Positions 1 through 7,406 of a stretch of 19,347 nucleotides of DNA are shown here, piece by piece. Made by a program: the position numbers and the translations under genes. Numbering within the stretch: the stretch's first letter is position 1; the number at the start of each line of letters is the position of its first letter. The notes under the pieces are model-generated. The model was not told the origin of the DNA. It worked only from the letters and a program-made list of their open reading frames with translations, and ran no database searches. This DNA comes from an uncultured bacterium (GTDB taxonomy: Bacteria > Planctomycetota > Phycisphaerae > Phycisphaerales > SM1A02): NCBI GenBank assembly GCA_903861235.1, contig CAIOTP010000063.1:1-19347 (forward strand), read 5' to 3'.

Positions 1-314
1 ACCTGCTCTCGTGGCGAGCCGCCGACCGGCTTCGGGTGAACGCGTGCCACTGGCCCATGCGACTCTGGCGCGGACAGTTCCGTGGCGGCGTGCTGCTGCA
101 TGGGCACGCCCACGGCGGGCTCCGACCGCTGGGTCGCTCGATCGACGTGGGGGTGGACTGCTGGAACTTCGAGCCCGTGCCGCTGGAACCGCTCCTCGAA
201 TGGATGCGTCGCATGCCGTTCGAGGATCCTGCCGAGTGGCCCCGCGAGCAGCGCGGTCGCGATCCCTCCGCGCTGCCCGACCTTCCAGTGCCGGAGGTAG
301 GATCGTGGCGGTGA
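1..314 (+). CDS. Metallophosphoesterase, C-terminal part (5' truncated by window edge)
   Basis: The reading frame enters from the left edge (first full codon at base 3) and stops with TGA at 312-314, leaving about 103 residues. The visible part contains LLHGHAHG followed by DVGVDCWNF and a short PVPLEPLLEWM helix. This is the usual C-terminus of small calcineurin-like phosphoesterases: the His residues of HGHAHG are metal ligands in the family, and the DVG.D.W.F strand follows them. The Asp/His/Asn metal motifs of the N-terminal half lie outside the window, so activity cannot be judged. The substrate is unknown; relatives are annotated only as phosphohydrolases. The stop codon lies inside the start of the next gene, so the three genes up to 1236 look like one operon. 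Family assignment is fairly sure, function is not. Confidence 0.8.
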   Translation, partial: LLSWRAADRLRVNACHWPMRLWRGQFRGGVLLHGHAHGGLRPLGRSIDVGVDCWNFEPVPLEPLLEWMRRMPFEDPAEWPREQRGRDPSALPDLPVPEVGSWR

Positions 315-1006
315 GGGCGCTCCTTCGCATTCCCGTTCTCTTCGGCGCGTTGGCCTGGGTGACAGGCTGCGTGACGCCGCCGCCCGTGGTGGGCGGCCAA
401 CCCATCGTGCCGATCTCGCCGGAGGTGGCTTCGGGCGTGTGGGCCATGACCGACGAGCGCAACGAGACCTTCAACGCCATCCTGCGCCCGGACGGCTCGG
501 CCACCAGCACATGGAGCCGGGGCACCGAGGGCGCCCGGGGAGAACAGGGCGGCTGGAGCGTGCGCGAAGGTCGGCTGGTCATGAAGTGGACCGATGGTTG
601 GACCGACATCGTGCAGCTGGGTCGATTCGGATACGAGAAGCTCTCCTTCGGGCCCCGTGACGTGGAGCGGGACTTCCCGGAGTGCTTCGGGCAGGCGATC
701 AAGCTGATGGACGAGGGCAGCCAGTGGGTGGGCGTGTGGCGCACGAGCAGCGTGGGCAGCGTCACTCGTGGCGAGGAGATGTTCGTGTGCCTGTCGAGCG
801 ACGGCAAGGCCATGAAGAGCATCGACGCCATCAACACCGGCTGCTGGCAGGTGCAGCCTCAGGGAACGGCCATCTACTGGAGCGACGGGTGGTTCACCAT
901 GCTGGTGCGCCAGGGCGACCTGACCACGAGCCGAAGCTGGGCACCCGGCCTGAACCGTGACGGCCCACCCTCCGGAGAGGCCGAATGGGCGGAGGTCCGC
1001 GAATGA
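305..1006 (+). CDS. Lipoprotein with two tandem related domains
   Basis: I do not recognise a named family. I chose GTG at 305 because GGAGG at 293-297 sits 7 nt upstream. GTG at 311 would give a neat GTGA overlap with the previous stop but a poorer spacing. The 233-residue product starts with a hydrophobic segment and a lipobox ending in Cys22 (VTGC), so it is probably a lipid-anchored envelope protein. A Pro/Val-rich linker follows. Residues 44-104 and 143-201 resemble each other: each begins G-V-W, has a central DG, a W about 20 residues on, and ends W-[TS]-D-G-W. This looks like an internal duplication of a small beta-rich domain. The second copy has Cys162 and Cys180, which could pair. 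It overlaps both neighbours and is probably translationally coupled. Function unknown. Confidence 0.8.
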   Translation: MAVRALLRIPVLFGALAWVTGCVTPPPVVGGQPIVPISPEVASGVWAMTDERNETFNAILRPDGSATSTWSRGTEGARGEQGGWSVREGRLVMKWTDGWTDIVQLGRFGYEKLSFGPRDVERDFPECFGQAIKLMDEGSQWVGVWRTSSVGSVTRGEEMFVCLSSDGKAMKSIDAINTGCWQVQPQGTAIYWSDGWFTMLVRQGDLTTSRSWAPGLNRDGPPSGEAEWAEVRE

Positions 1007-1236
1007 GACGGCGCCTGTCGATCGTGCTGGTGCTCGCGGCAGGATGCGAGACCTCGCCCTTCCCCGATTCCATGTCGCCCACGCAGCTGCAGCAGCGGCA
1101 GTTCGACTCGGGCGGACAGGCGATGCCCTACTACGATCTCGACGACGGCGACAACGAGGACCCGTGCTTCGACAACGCCGCGTATCCCAACTCGAGCGAG
1201 CCCTGGTGGAACAGCCCGGGCTACATCGGCGGCTGA
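1003..1236 (+). CDS. Small acidic lipoprotein
   Basis: The start ATG at 1003 overlaps the previous stop (ATGA), and GGAGG at 991-995 lies 7 nt upstream. An in-frame ATG at 985 has no such site, so 1003 is preferred. The product is 77 residues. It begins MRRR, then a short hydrophobic stretch and a clear lipobox LAAGC with Cys15 as the lipidated residue. The mature part is short, acidic (a D-D-G-D-N-E-D run) and rich in Tyr, Asn, Pro and Trp, with one further Cys. No enzymatic motif is visible. Coupling to the preceding lipoprotein suggests they act together in the envelope, but that is inference. The gene ends only 3 bp before the stop of the convergent sugar dehydrogenase. Confidence 0.75.
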   Translation: MRRRLSIVLVLAAGCETSPFPDSMSPTQLQQRQFDSGGQAMPYYDLDDGDNEDPCFDNAAYPNSSEPWWNSPGYIGG

Positions 1237-1239
1237 TCC

Positions 1240-2424
1240 CTACTCGACCGCGTCGATGCGCCACAGGCTGCCGGGTCCGGACTCGGTCCCGTCGAAGGCG
1301 CACAGCACCAGCTCGCCGTTGTTGAGTTCGCCGAAGCTGCTCCACATGCTCCGGCTCCCCTGCCTTCGCCAGACCACCTTGGGCTCGCCGCAGCCCGCGG
1401 TGTCGCACCGCAGGCCCCAGATGGTGCCGAAGGCGTAGTCGGCGTACAGGTAGACGCCCACCAGCCTGGGCAACTGGCTGCCGCGGTACACGAAGCCACC
1501 CGTCACGCTCACGCCCTCGGCGTGGTTGTATTCGGCGACGGGCTCGATGAAGCGGCCGCTGAAGCGGCTCGTCTTGCCGCCGCCGAACTCGTGTCGGCCC
1601 TCTCGCGGATTCCAGCCGTAGTTGCCGCCCTTCTCGATGACGTCCACCTCCTCCCAGGCGTTCTGTCCCACATCGCCCGCGTAGAGCCGGCCGGTCGCAC
1701 GGTCGAAGCTCATGCGCCACACGTTGCGGAGGCCCCAGGCCCACACTTCCGGACGCGCACCCTCGGTGGAGACGAAGGGATTGTCCTTGGGCACGGCGTA
1801 GGACTTGCCGGCGTCGGACCGGTCCACGTCGATGCGGATCACCTTGCCGAGCAGGGAGCCCAGGTTCTGGCCATGGCCCTGAGGATCGTTCGCGGCGCCG
1901 CCGTCGCCCAGGCTCAGATAGAGCATGCCGTCAGGACCGAAGAGCACCGTGCCGCCGTTGTGGTTGGAGTAGGGCTGCGGCACCTCCAGGAGCACCTGGG
2001 CCGTGGCGATGTCGGGGCGACCGGTGGCCTTGTCCACCGTGAAGCGGGTGAGCTCGCTCCGGCGCGGCCGACTGGCGGTGTAGTAGCAGTAGACGAATCC
2101 GTTCTCGCCGTATCTGGGGTGGAACGCCATGGAGAGAAGGCCCTCCTCGTTGCCCTGGTCGTTCACCTGCTCGCGGATGTCGAGCCAGCTCTGGGCTTCC
2201 GTGACCTGGGTCGACTGCAGGTCGAGCCGAAGGACCCGACCGGCCTGCTCGAGCACGAACAGGCTGCGATCGTCGCCCGGGGCCTGCAGCGCCTGCACCG
2301 GGCGGCGCAGCTCCAGCTGCGGGAAGATGCGCGAAACACGGATCGAGGGGATCGGGGCGTCCCGGGCGGGCTCGGGAGGCGCGATGGCGAGGACGGCCCA
2401 GAGACTGGCGAGGAAGAGCTTCAT
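1240..2424 (-). CDS. Exported PQQ-dependent sugar dehydrogenase-like beta-propeller (GSDH family)
   Basis: The product is 394 residues with an N-terminal signal peptide (MKLFLASLWAVLAIA). It matches the glucose/sorbosone dehydrogenase family, six-bladed propellers that oxidise sugars with PQQ in the periplasm or outside the cell. Visible family motifs are GLLSMAFHPRYGENG near residues 95-109, SNHNGG with His155 (equivalent to the catalytic base of soluble glucose dehydrogenase), LFGPDGMLYLSLGDGG at 161-176, GLRN with Arg233, and DVGQNAWEEVDVIEKGGNYGW at about 251-271. The core active-site residues therefore look intact. Substrate cannot be told, and PQQ use is inferred from the family. The start ATG overlaps the upstream DUF72 stop (ATGA), and AAGGA lies 9 nt upstream. 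It is therefore read as the second gene of a two-gene unit. Confidence 0.9.
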   Translation of the reverse strand: MKLFLASLWAVLAIAPPEPARDAPIPSIRVSRIFPQLELRRPVQALQAPGDDRSLFVLEQAGRVLRLDLQSTQVTEAQSWLDIREQVNDQGNEEGLLSMAFHPRYGENGFVYCYYTASRPRRSELTRFTVDKATGRPDIATAQVLLEVPQPYSNHNGGTVLFGPDGMLYLSLGDGGAANDPQGHGQNLGSLLGKVIRIDVDRSDAGKSYAVPKDNPFVSTEGARPEVWAWGLRNVWRMSFDRATGRLYAGDVGQNAWEEVDVIEKGGNYGWNPREGRHEFGGGKTSRFSGRFIEPVAEYNHAEGVSVTGGFVYRGSQLPRLVGVYLYADYAFGTIWGLRCDTAGCGEPKVVWRRQGSRSMWSSFGELNNGELVLCAFDGTESGPGSLWRIDAVE

Positions 2425-3521
2425 GAGATGGTTTCCTTTCGTGCGGGCGGAGCGGCGCGATGCATCCGTTCCACGATGGCCTCCGCCAGCATGGCCACGG
2501 ACCGTGGCGCGCTTCCCTCGGCCTTGTTGTTGACGATGACGAAGGCCTCCGCACCGGCCGACTCCGCCTGCGCCGCCAGATCGGCAACCTGGCCACGGGA
2601 CGCGGGGTCCGGGGCGACAGCCTCGCGGAAGGGCTCGAAGCGGGCACGGGCCTCCTCGTAGCCCAGTCCATGTCCCAGCAGCCAGCGCAGCACCAACGGT
2701 CGCTCCGGGGACCACCGCCATCCTGCCGATTGCAGGGCGGCTGCAGCCTCGGCGCACGCGGGCATGCCGGGCAGCAGGCCGATCGCCGGCACGGCGTTCG
2801 CGGCCTGCAGCGCCTGGACCAGCCGGGACACCACGCGGCCCTTCAGGAAGGACGCGTTGCGGAACTCCACCGCATGACAGATGCCGGATGGCAGGCCCTG
2901 AAGGAATCGCGAGAGACGATCGATCAGCTGGTTCTCGTCGGCCAGCGGTCCACGGGGGCCGAACGCCAGGGCTGGGAACTGGAACACCACGGGACCGCAT
3001 GCACGGCCCAGACCTTCCTGGAGCGGCGAGATCACCGCGTCGCAGGCCCAGGCCGCATCGAGGAATCGTGGATTCGGAGCCCCATGCTCCTGCGAAACGA
3101 GCGTGGAGCCTCGGGTGGATCCGTCCGCCTGGAGGTGGGGCCGCGTGAGGGCCTGATGCGCCTTGACCACGAAACGGAAGCCCGGCGGCACCTGATCCGC
3201 GAGCGCGCGGAGCGTGGCCACGGACGGCACCTCGTAGAACGCACGATCCAGACCGACCGTGCGATGCAGGGCTTGATGGGCGTAGGCCGCCAGCCCCTCG
3301 GCAGCCAACGCGGCCGCCGGCGCGGACTCGGCGTACACCAGACCGCGCCAACCAGGGAACGACCAGCTGCTCGTGCCCAGGCGCACTCGGGGCGGCATGC
3401 GTTCGGCCAGCGTCACCGAGTGCTGGATCGGCGCACTCGGAGGCACCACCTCCATGGCACGATCCGCGGGCGTGTTCGCGAAGAGCGAGGGTGCTTCAGG
3501 TCGGGTTCGCCGGACGGCCAT
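2421..3521 (-). CDS. DUF72 family protein (YecE-like)
   Basis: The product is 366 residues, longer than many DUF72 proteins, which often have 240-300. Recognisable family segments are LGTSSWSFPGW (about 48-58), FVVKAHQALTRP, VVFQFPALAF, CHAVEFRNASFL and, near the C-terminus, FVIVNNKAEGSAPRS, the counterpart of the usual NN..GxAP. DUF72 proteins are thought to adopt a TIM-barrel-like fold; no biochemical role is established, so none is claimed here. ATG at 3521 is chosen because a -10-like TACCGT ends 7 nt before it and no Shine-Dalgarno site is present, the pattern seen at several other starts in this window. The stop TGA overlaps the ATG of the sugar dehydrogenase, so the two are probably co-translated. 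Family call is secure. Confidence 0.88.
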   Translation of the reverse strand: MAVRRTRPEAPSLFANTPADRAMEVVPPSAPIQHSVTLAERMPPRVRLGTSSWSFPGWRGLVYAESAPAAALAAEGLAAYAHQALHRTVGLDRAFYEVPSVATLRALADQVPPGFRFVVKAHQALTRPHLQADGSTRGSTLVSQEHGAPNPRFLDAAWACDAVISPLQEGLGRACGPVVFQFPALAFGPRGPLADENQLIDRLSRFLQGLPSGICHAVEFRNASFLKGRVVSRLVQALQAANAVPAIGLLPGMPACAEAAAALQSAGWRWSPERPLVLRWLLGHGLGYEEARARFEPFREAVAPDPASRGQVADLAAQAESAGAEAFVIVNNKAEGSAPRSVAMLAEAIVERMHRAAPPARKETIS

Positions 3522-3528
3522 GGTGCAG

Positions 3529-3534
3529 ACGGTA
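3529..3534 (-). promoter_or_regulatory. Predicted -10 element for the DUF72 gene
   Basis: TACCGT on the minus strand ends 7 nt before the ATG at 3521. There is no Shine-Dalgarno sequence between it and the start. Transcription would begin at or next to the start codon, giving a leaderless mRNA. No convincing -35 is visible. It faces the plus-strand element at 3548-3553. Confidence 0.45.
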
Positions 3535-3547
3535 GCCGGACCTTCCC

Positions 3548-3553
3548 TAGACT
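3548..3553 (+). promoter_or_regulatory. Predicted -10 element for the THUMP-like methyltransferase gene
   Basis: TAGACT is followed by 6 nt and then the ATG at 3560, with no Shine-Dalgarno site. The expected transcript starts about at the ATG. The -35 region would overlap the -10 of the divergent gene at 3529-3534, so the two promoters should interfere with each other. Confidence 0.45.
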
Positions 3554-3559
3554 TCCTGG

Positions 3560-4765
3560 ATGAGCGCAGCGACTCCCATGCGGCGTGTCGAAGCGCTGGC
3601 CGCGTTGACGCATGACCCGGGATCGGCCCTGCTTCGGGAGATTCAGGCCTGCACGGAGCCGGGACCGGCGGATGTCTCCCGCTGGAGAAGAGCCGCCCCG
3701 ACGGAGATGGTGGCCGCCGCCATGGACCTGGCCTCTGGTCGCCGATCGCTTCGCGGTCGCAGGCACGATTGGGCCGAACTCTGGGTGGATCGGGAGGGTG
3801 CGGCGCAGGCGAGCGACGAGGCGAGTGCCGCGTGGAAGGCGGCCCGGCTCGCAGGCGACCAGCCTCTGATCGATCTCTGCTGCGGGTGCGGCGCTGACCT
3901 GCTGGCCCTTCGGCGCGTGGTGCCCGCCGCGCGAGGCATGGACCTGCGCGAGGATCGCACCTGGATGGCCTCCAGGAACAGCGGCTGCACCACGATCACG
4001 GCCGATGTCGAAGCCTGGACTCCGGATGTCCCCGTGGCGCACCTGGATCCGGCGCGCCGGGACGAGTCGAGCGGTCGTCGTCTGCATGGATGGAGCGATC
4101 TGACCCCCGGTCCCGCCTTCGTCGCACGCATGGCGCGCGAGCTTGCGGGCCTGGCGGTGAAGCTGGGGCCCGGTGTCGACATTCCGGCGGACGAAAGACC
4201 CGGCGGCAGCGAGCTGGCCTTTCTCTCCCGTGACGGCACGCTGGTGCAGGCCGTGCTGCTGACGGGACGGGCCGTGCGCCATCCCGGCTTCAACACCGCA
4301 GTGCGGCTGGGCGAACCCATGGAGGTGAGTGGCCCGCCCCTGTGGACCGCCTCGATGGGATCTCGAAGCTGGTCCACGGCGCCAGCCTGGGGAAGGCACA
4401 TCGCGGAGCCGGATCCTTCCCTCGAGCGCTCGGGCCTCCTGCCGCAGGTCGCCCGGACCCTCGGACTGCAGGAGCGCGCGGCGGGACTGGGGCTCTGCAC
4501 ACGCGACGCCCCGCCCGAGGGGCATCCTGCGGAGGCCTGGTTCAGGTGGTTCGAGCGGGTCGACGTCTTGCCGGCTCGACTGCCTCACGTGGCCCGGCGT
4601 CTCCGTGAGCTGGGGGCCGGTGAGGTGCATGTGAAGGTGCGCGGTCGCGCCGTGGACGCGGATGCGTGGTCCAGGGAGGTGCGGGGCACGGGCCCGAACG
4701 AACTGGTGGTCCTGGCTCACCGCACCACCGACGGCGCCGAGGCGGTGATCGCGCGGCGGCGCTAG
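3560..4765 (+). CDS. Class I SAM-dependent methyltransferase with THUMP-like C-terminal domain
   Basis: The product is 401 residues. An N-terminal helical region is followed by a Rossmann methyltransferase core: motif I is LIDLCCGCGADL (103-114, SAM-binding glycine loop), then an acidic residue after strand 2 in MDLRED (127-132). HLDPARRD at 161-168 is the hallmark DPARR motif of this family in place of the usual NPPY. SELAFLSRDGTLVQAVLL follows in the middle of the protein. The last 70 residues (GAGEVHVKVRG ... VLAHRT) match the THUMP-like domain found at the C-terminus of these proteins. THUMP domains bind RNA, so an RNA or tRNA substrate is plausible but not proven. The start is supported by TAGACT ending 6 nt upstream. 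The stop TAG shares the tetranucleotide CTAG with the stop of the convergent HD-GYP gene. Confidence 0.88.
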   Translation: MSAATPMRRVEALAALTHDPGSALLREIQACTEPGPADVSRWRRAAPTEMVAAAMDLASGRRSLRGRRHDWAELWVDREGAAQASDEASAAWKAARLAGDQPLIDLCCGCGADLLALRRVVPAARGMDLREDRTWMASRNSGCTTITADVEAWTPDVPVAHLDPARRDESSGRRLHGWSDLTPGPAFVARMARELAGLAVKLGPGVDIPADERPGGSELAFLSRDGTLVQAVLLTGRAVRHPGFNTAVRLGEPMEVSGPPLWTASMGSRSWSTAPAWGRHIAEPDPSLERSGLLPQVARTLGLQERAAGLGLCTRDAPPEGHPAEAWFRWFERVDVLPARLPHVARRLRELGAGEVHVKVRGRAVDADAWSREVRGTGPNELVVLAHRTTDGAEAVIARRR

Positions 4766-6255
4766 GCCGTGACCGCCTTGCCCACTTCCATGTACCGGGC
4801 AAGGACATCCGGCGGAATGGCCATGAACGCGCTCACCATGTCCGGATCGAAGTGGGTGCCCGAGCCTCGGGCGATCATCTGGCGAGCTTCCTCCAGGGGC
4901 ATGGCTCGCCGATAGGGACGCTCGCAGGTGAGGGCGTCGAAGACGTCAGCCACCGCGATCACCCGGCCCATCTCGGAGATCTCGGTTCCGGCGAGACCGT
5001 GGGGATAGCCGGTGCCATCCCACTTCTCATGATGCTGCAGCACACCGGACAGCGTCTCGGAGAACTGGTCGTACTTCTGCAGAATGCGATGCCCCTCCTC
5101 GGGGTGCCTCTTGATCTGGGCGAACTCCGCGTCATCGAGCCTGCCGGGCTTTCGAAGCACCTGCTGATCGATGCTCACCTTGCCGATGTCGTGAATGCGT
5201 CCGCACTCGTAGATCCGCTTGCAGGATGCGGCGTCGAAGCCGGCTTCCTTGGCCACCAGCTCCGCGATCTTCGCCACGCGCCTTGAGTGGCCGCCGGTGC
5301 ACGGATCCGTGCTCTCCACCATGTCCACCACCAGATCCAGCATGTCCCGCACCGCCACGACGCCCTTCAGACTGTCGGTCGCCATGCGGACCAGGCCCAG
5401 CGCCACCTGGGCGGCGGCCTCGAGACTGGCCCGGTCGAGGGAACTTCGGCCCGCGCCGCTGTCGGCGTAGAGGAAGCCGAACTTCCCGCGCGGCCCCACG
5501 GGAATGCAGAAAGCCTGGTTGGAGGCGGATCGTTCCAGGCTGGCCGCCATGTCGTTGTCCGTGAGGTCCTCGCGATCCGTGACCAGCACCAGCCCCTCGC
5601 GCCCGTCCTGGCCATCCCGAGCCTTGCGGAGCATGGTCCGACTCACCCTCAGGCGTCCGGATCCGTCCCGGATCTCGCCTCGGTGCTCCGCGATCTGGAT
5701 GTCGTCCTCGGTCTGGGGTCGGAGCACGAACGCCACGTTCGGGAACTTGATGGCATCGCCCACCCCTTGGATCAGGCGCTGGCGAATGCCCGCCTCGTCC
5801 AGGCCGGAATGGAAGTCCTTGCCGGCGGCGAGCAGCAGTGCGAGATGCTCGTTGCTGAGTTCCTCGTTTCGACCCTCGGACAGCCACTCGATCCGCTCCG
5901 CCGAGTCCGATGGCCCGCCCACGCCGAGCGTGGCTCCCTCGTCCACCGCTCCGGCGTGGAACTCGAACTTCACGGGCCCGAACATGATCAGATCGCCGTG
6001 GGCGAGTCCGACGGACTGACCCGCCTCGAGACGCTGACCGTTGAGGCGCGTGCCTGCTCGACTGCCCGCGTCGGACACCTGCCAGAGTCCGTCGCCCGCG
6101 ATCCACTGCAGACGCGCATGCAGACGACTGACCTGGGGGTGATCGACCATGAGCGTGCTGCCCGGAAGGCGGCCGACGGTGACCGGTTCCGGCGGGACCA
6201 GCGGCTGCTTCACCATGCCCGACTCGGTCCAGGTGATCAGGCAGAATTCCGGCAT
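4762..6255 (-). CDS. FHA-GAF-HD-GYP protein, predicted cyclic-di-GMP phosphodiesterase
   Basis: The product is 497 residues with no signal peptide or membrane segment, so it is cytoplasmic. Residues 1-100 form an FHA domain, which binds phosphothreonine: GR at 28-29, S-R-L-H at 43-46 and LNG at 71-73 are all present. About 125-290 is a GAF-like sensor domain. Residues 303-497 are an HD-GYP domain with His323, the HD pair at 355-356 in IHDIGK, and HHEKWDGTGYP at 408-418, matching the active HHExxDGxGYP signature. All visible catalytic residues are kept, so hydrolysis of cyclic-di-GMP is the expected activity, gated by a phosphorylated partner and/or a ligand. The start at 6255 is supported by TACGCT ending 6 nt upstream and by the FHA fold beginning right after it. 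It lies 23 bp downstream of the phosphatase-superfamily gene. No GGDEF gene is nearby. Confidence 0.92.
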   Translation of the reverse strand: MPEFCLITWTESGMVKQPLVPPEPVTVGRLPGSTLMVDHPQVSRLHARLQWIAGDGLWQVSDAGSRAGTRLNGQRLEAGQSVGLAHGDLIMFGPVKFEFHAGAVDEGATLGVGGPSDSAERIEWLSEGRNEELSNEHLALLLAAGKDFHSGLDEAGIRQRLIQGVGDAIKFPNVAFVLRPQTEDDIQIAEHRGEIRDGSGRLRVSRTMLRKARDGQDGREGLVLVTDREDLTDNDMAASLERSASNQAFCIPVGPRGKFGFLYADSGAGRSSLDRASLEAAAQVALGLVRMATDSLKGVVAVRDMLDLVVDMVESTDPCTGGHSRRVAKIAELVAKEAGFDAASCKRIYECGRIHDIGKVSIDQQVLRKPGRLDDAEFAQIKRHPEEGHRILQKYDQFSETLSGVLQHHEKWDGTGYPHGLAGTEISEMGRVIAVADVFDALTCERPYRRAMPLEEARQMIARGSGTHFDPDMVSAFMAIPPDVLARYMEVGKAVTA

Positions 6256-6261
6256 GGCCGC

Positions 6262-6267
6262 AGCGTA
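6262..6267 (-). promoter_or_regulatory. Predicted -10 element for the FHA-HD-GYP gene
   Basis: TACGCT on the minus strand ends 6 nt before the ATG at 6255, with no ribosome binding site between. It lies in the 23-bp gap after the upstream gene, so the HD-GYP gene could have its own leaderless transcript despite being co-directional with its neighbour. A weak TTCGAA about 16 nt further upstream is the only -35 candidate. Confidence 0.4.
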
Positions 6268-6278
6268 GCGTGACCGTC

Positions 6279-7344
6279 TCAGTTCGAAGCCGGCGCCCGC
6301 ACCGCCAGGTCCTGCGCGGCGTTCGCGGAACTGCCCGGAATGGCGGGCAGGCCCAGCAGACCCAGGGCGGTGTTGCCGGCGTCGGCGTTGCGGATGGGCG
6401 GCGCCGCACCCGGCATGAACCGCTCGCTCGGTCCCGGACGGGAGCGCGACGTCGGATTCAGCGTGTAGAGGTCCTCGGCCGCACCGTCCTTGCCCAGCCA
6501 GACCACGAAGGGGATGGTGAAGTTCACCGGGGCCTCGGGATCCACATGGCTGATGAACGGCACCCCGCCGCCATGGTCCGCGGTGAGCACCACGGCCACG
6601 CTGCCCTTGAGCGCCGGATCGGCGTCGCACCGCTGCAGGAAAGTGGCGATGGCGCGATCCGCCTTGACCACCGCCTCGCGATAGGCCGAGCCCGCCGTCA
6701 GGTCCCAGCCCTTGGCATGCCCCGCGAAGTCGGGCGAGGGGATGTGCCAGAAGACCAGGCTGCGACGCCGCTCGGCGGCCGACCGCTCCAGCAGCGTGAC
6801 CACATGCTCGAGCTGGGACTGCGGCTCAGGATCGCACAGGAACAGGTCGATCTTGTCCCTTCCGTCGTCCGGTGTCACGGTGTCGGGACCCCCCGCGTCC
6901 TCGCCATAGCTCTGCTCCAGCAGCACGAACTTCCACTTGCCGCACACCACGCCCGTGCGCAGGCCATGGTCGTGCGCCACATCGAACATGCTGCTCATGT
7001 AGGCGCCGCCCTTCGCGTGCAGCGTGCCCCCCTGGGCGCGCGCCGGCGGATCGACGTTGCCTGTCCACTGGTGGCCGTTGGCCCCCGCCACCTGACGCCC
7101 GGTCAGCATGTCCAGATGGTTGGGCAGCGTGATGCTGATGTCGGGATCGCAGCGCGCCTGCAGCGTGTGGGGTCCGCGTGTCAGTCGTGCGAGGCCGGGG
7201 GTGCGTCTCGGCCATCTCCGGCAGCAGCATCTCGGGACGCAGTCCATCCACCGAGACCAGGACCACATGCCGGATCGCCGGTTCGGGGGAAGGTGGGGCT
7301 GCAGCGGCGATCGCCGCGAGAAGGGCCAGAAGGAAGGGTGGCAC
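6279..7344 (-). CDS. Exported alkaline phosphatase superfamily / nucleotide pyrophosphatase-type enzyme with apparent frameshift
   Basis: The family alignment needs two reading frames. Codons from GTG at 7344 to 7198 encode a hydrophobic signal segment and HVVLVSVDGLRPEMLL, which holds the first metal-binding Asp. From 7196 to the stop at 6279 a second frame continues with SITLPNHLDMLTGR (nucleophile Thr of this superfamily), FWHIPSPDFAGH (Asp and His ligands), LTADHGGG (Asp-His) and a final ISHVDP. Removing one C from the CCCCC run at 7197-7201 joins the frames into about 354 residues with all motifs in order. Read literally, the N-terminal frame ends early at 6826. The cause may be a sequencing or assembly error, a real mutation, or +1 slippage. 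Start 7344 is chosen because TAGCAT ends 7 nt upstream; an earlier GTG at 7389 has no such support. The substrate is probably a phosphodiester or phosphomonoester outside the cytoplasm. Confidence 0.75.
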
Positions 7345-7351
7345 GGAAATG

Positions 7352-7357
7352 ATGCTA
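7352..7357 (-). promoter_or_regulatory. Predicted -10 element for the phosphatase-superfamily gene
   Basis: TAGCAT on the minus strand ends 7 nt before GTG 7344, with no Shine-Dalgarno site. This placement is the main reason for choosing that start over GTG 7389. No clear -35 is visible. Confidence 0.4.
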
Positions 7358-7394
7358 GCCCGGAACCGCCGAAAACCGGATCCTTGCACGGGGC

Positions 7395-7400
7395 TAACTT
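7395..7400 (+). promoter_or_regulatory. Predicted -10 element for the OprB porin gene
   Basis: TAACTT is followed by 6 nt and the GTG start at 7407. It is divergent from the element at 7352-7357, with 37 bp between the two hexamers. No consensus -35 can be recognised. Confidence 0.4.
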
Positions 7401-7406
7401 GCCGGC

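Noticed and set aside
11..304. Upstream extension of the first lipoprotein frame
   Set aside because: It overlaps the phosphoesterase in another frame, and the lipobox and ribosome site place the start at 305.
1522..2661. Plus-strand open frame of 379 codons opposite the sugar dehydrogenase
   Set aside because: Its translation is His/Leu/Val/Arg-rich without motifs, while the opposite strand carries a complete conserved family.
2425..3351. Upstream extension of the sugar dehydrogenase frame
   Set aside because: It is antisense-free but out of frame with DUF72, low in recognisable sequence, and the signal peptide begins at 2424.
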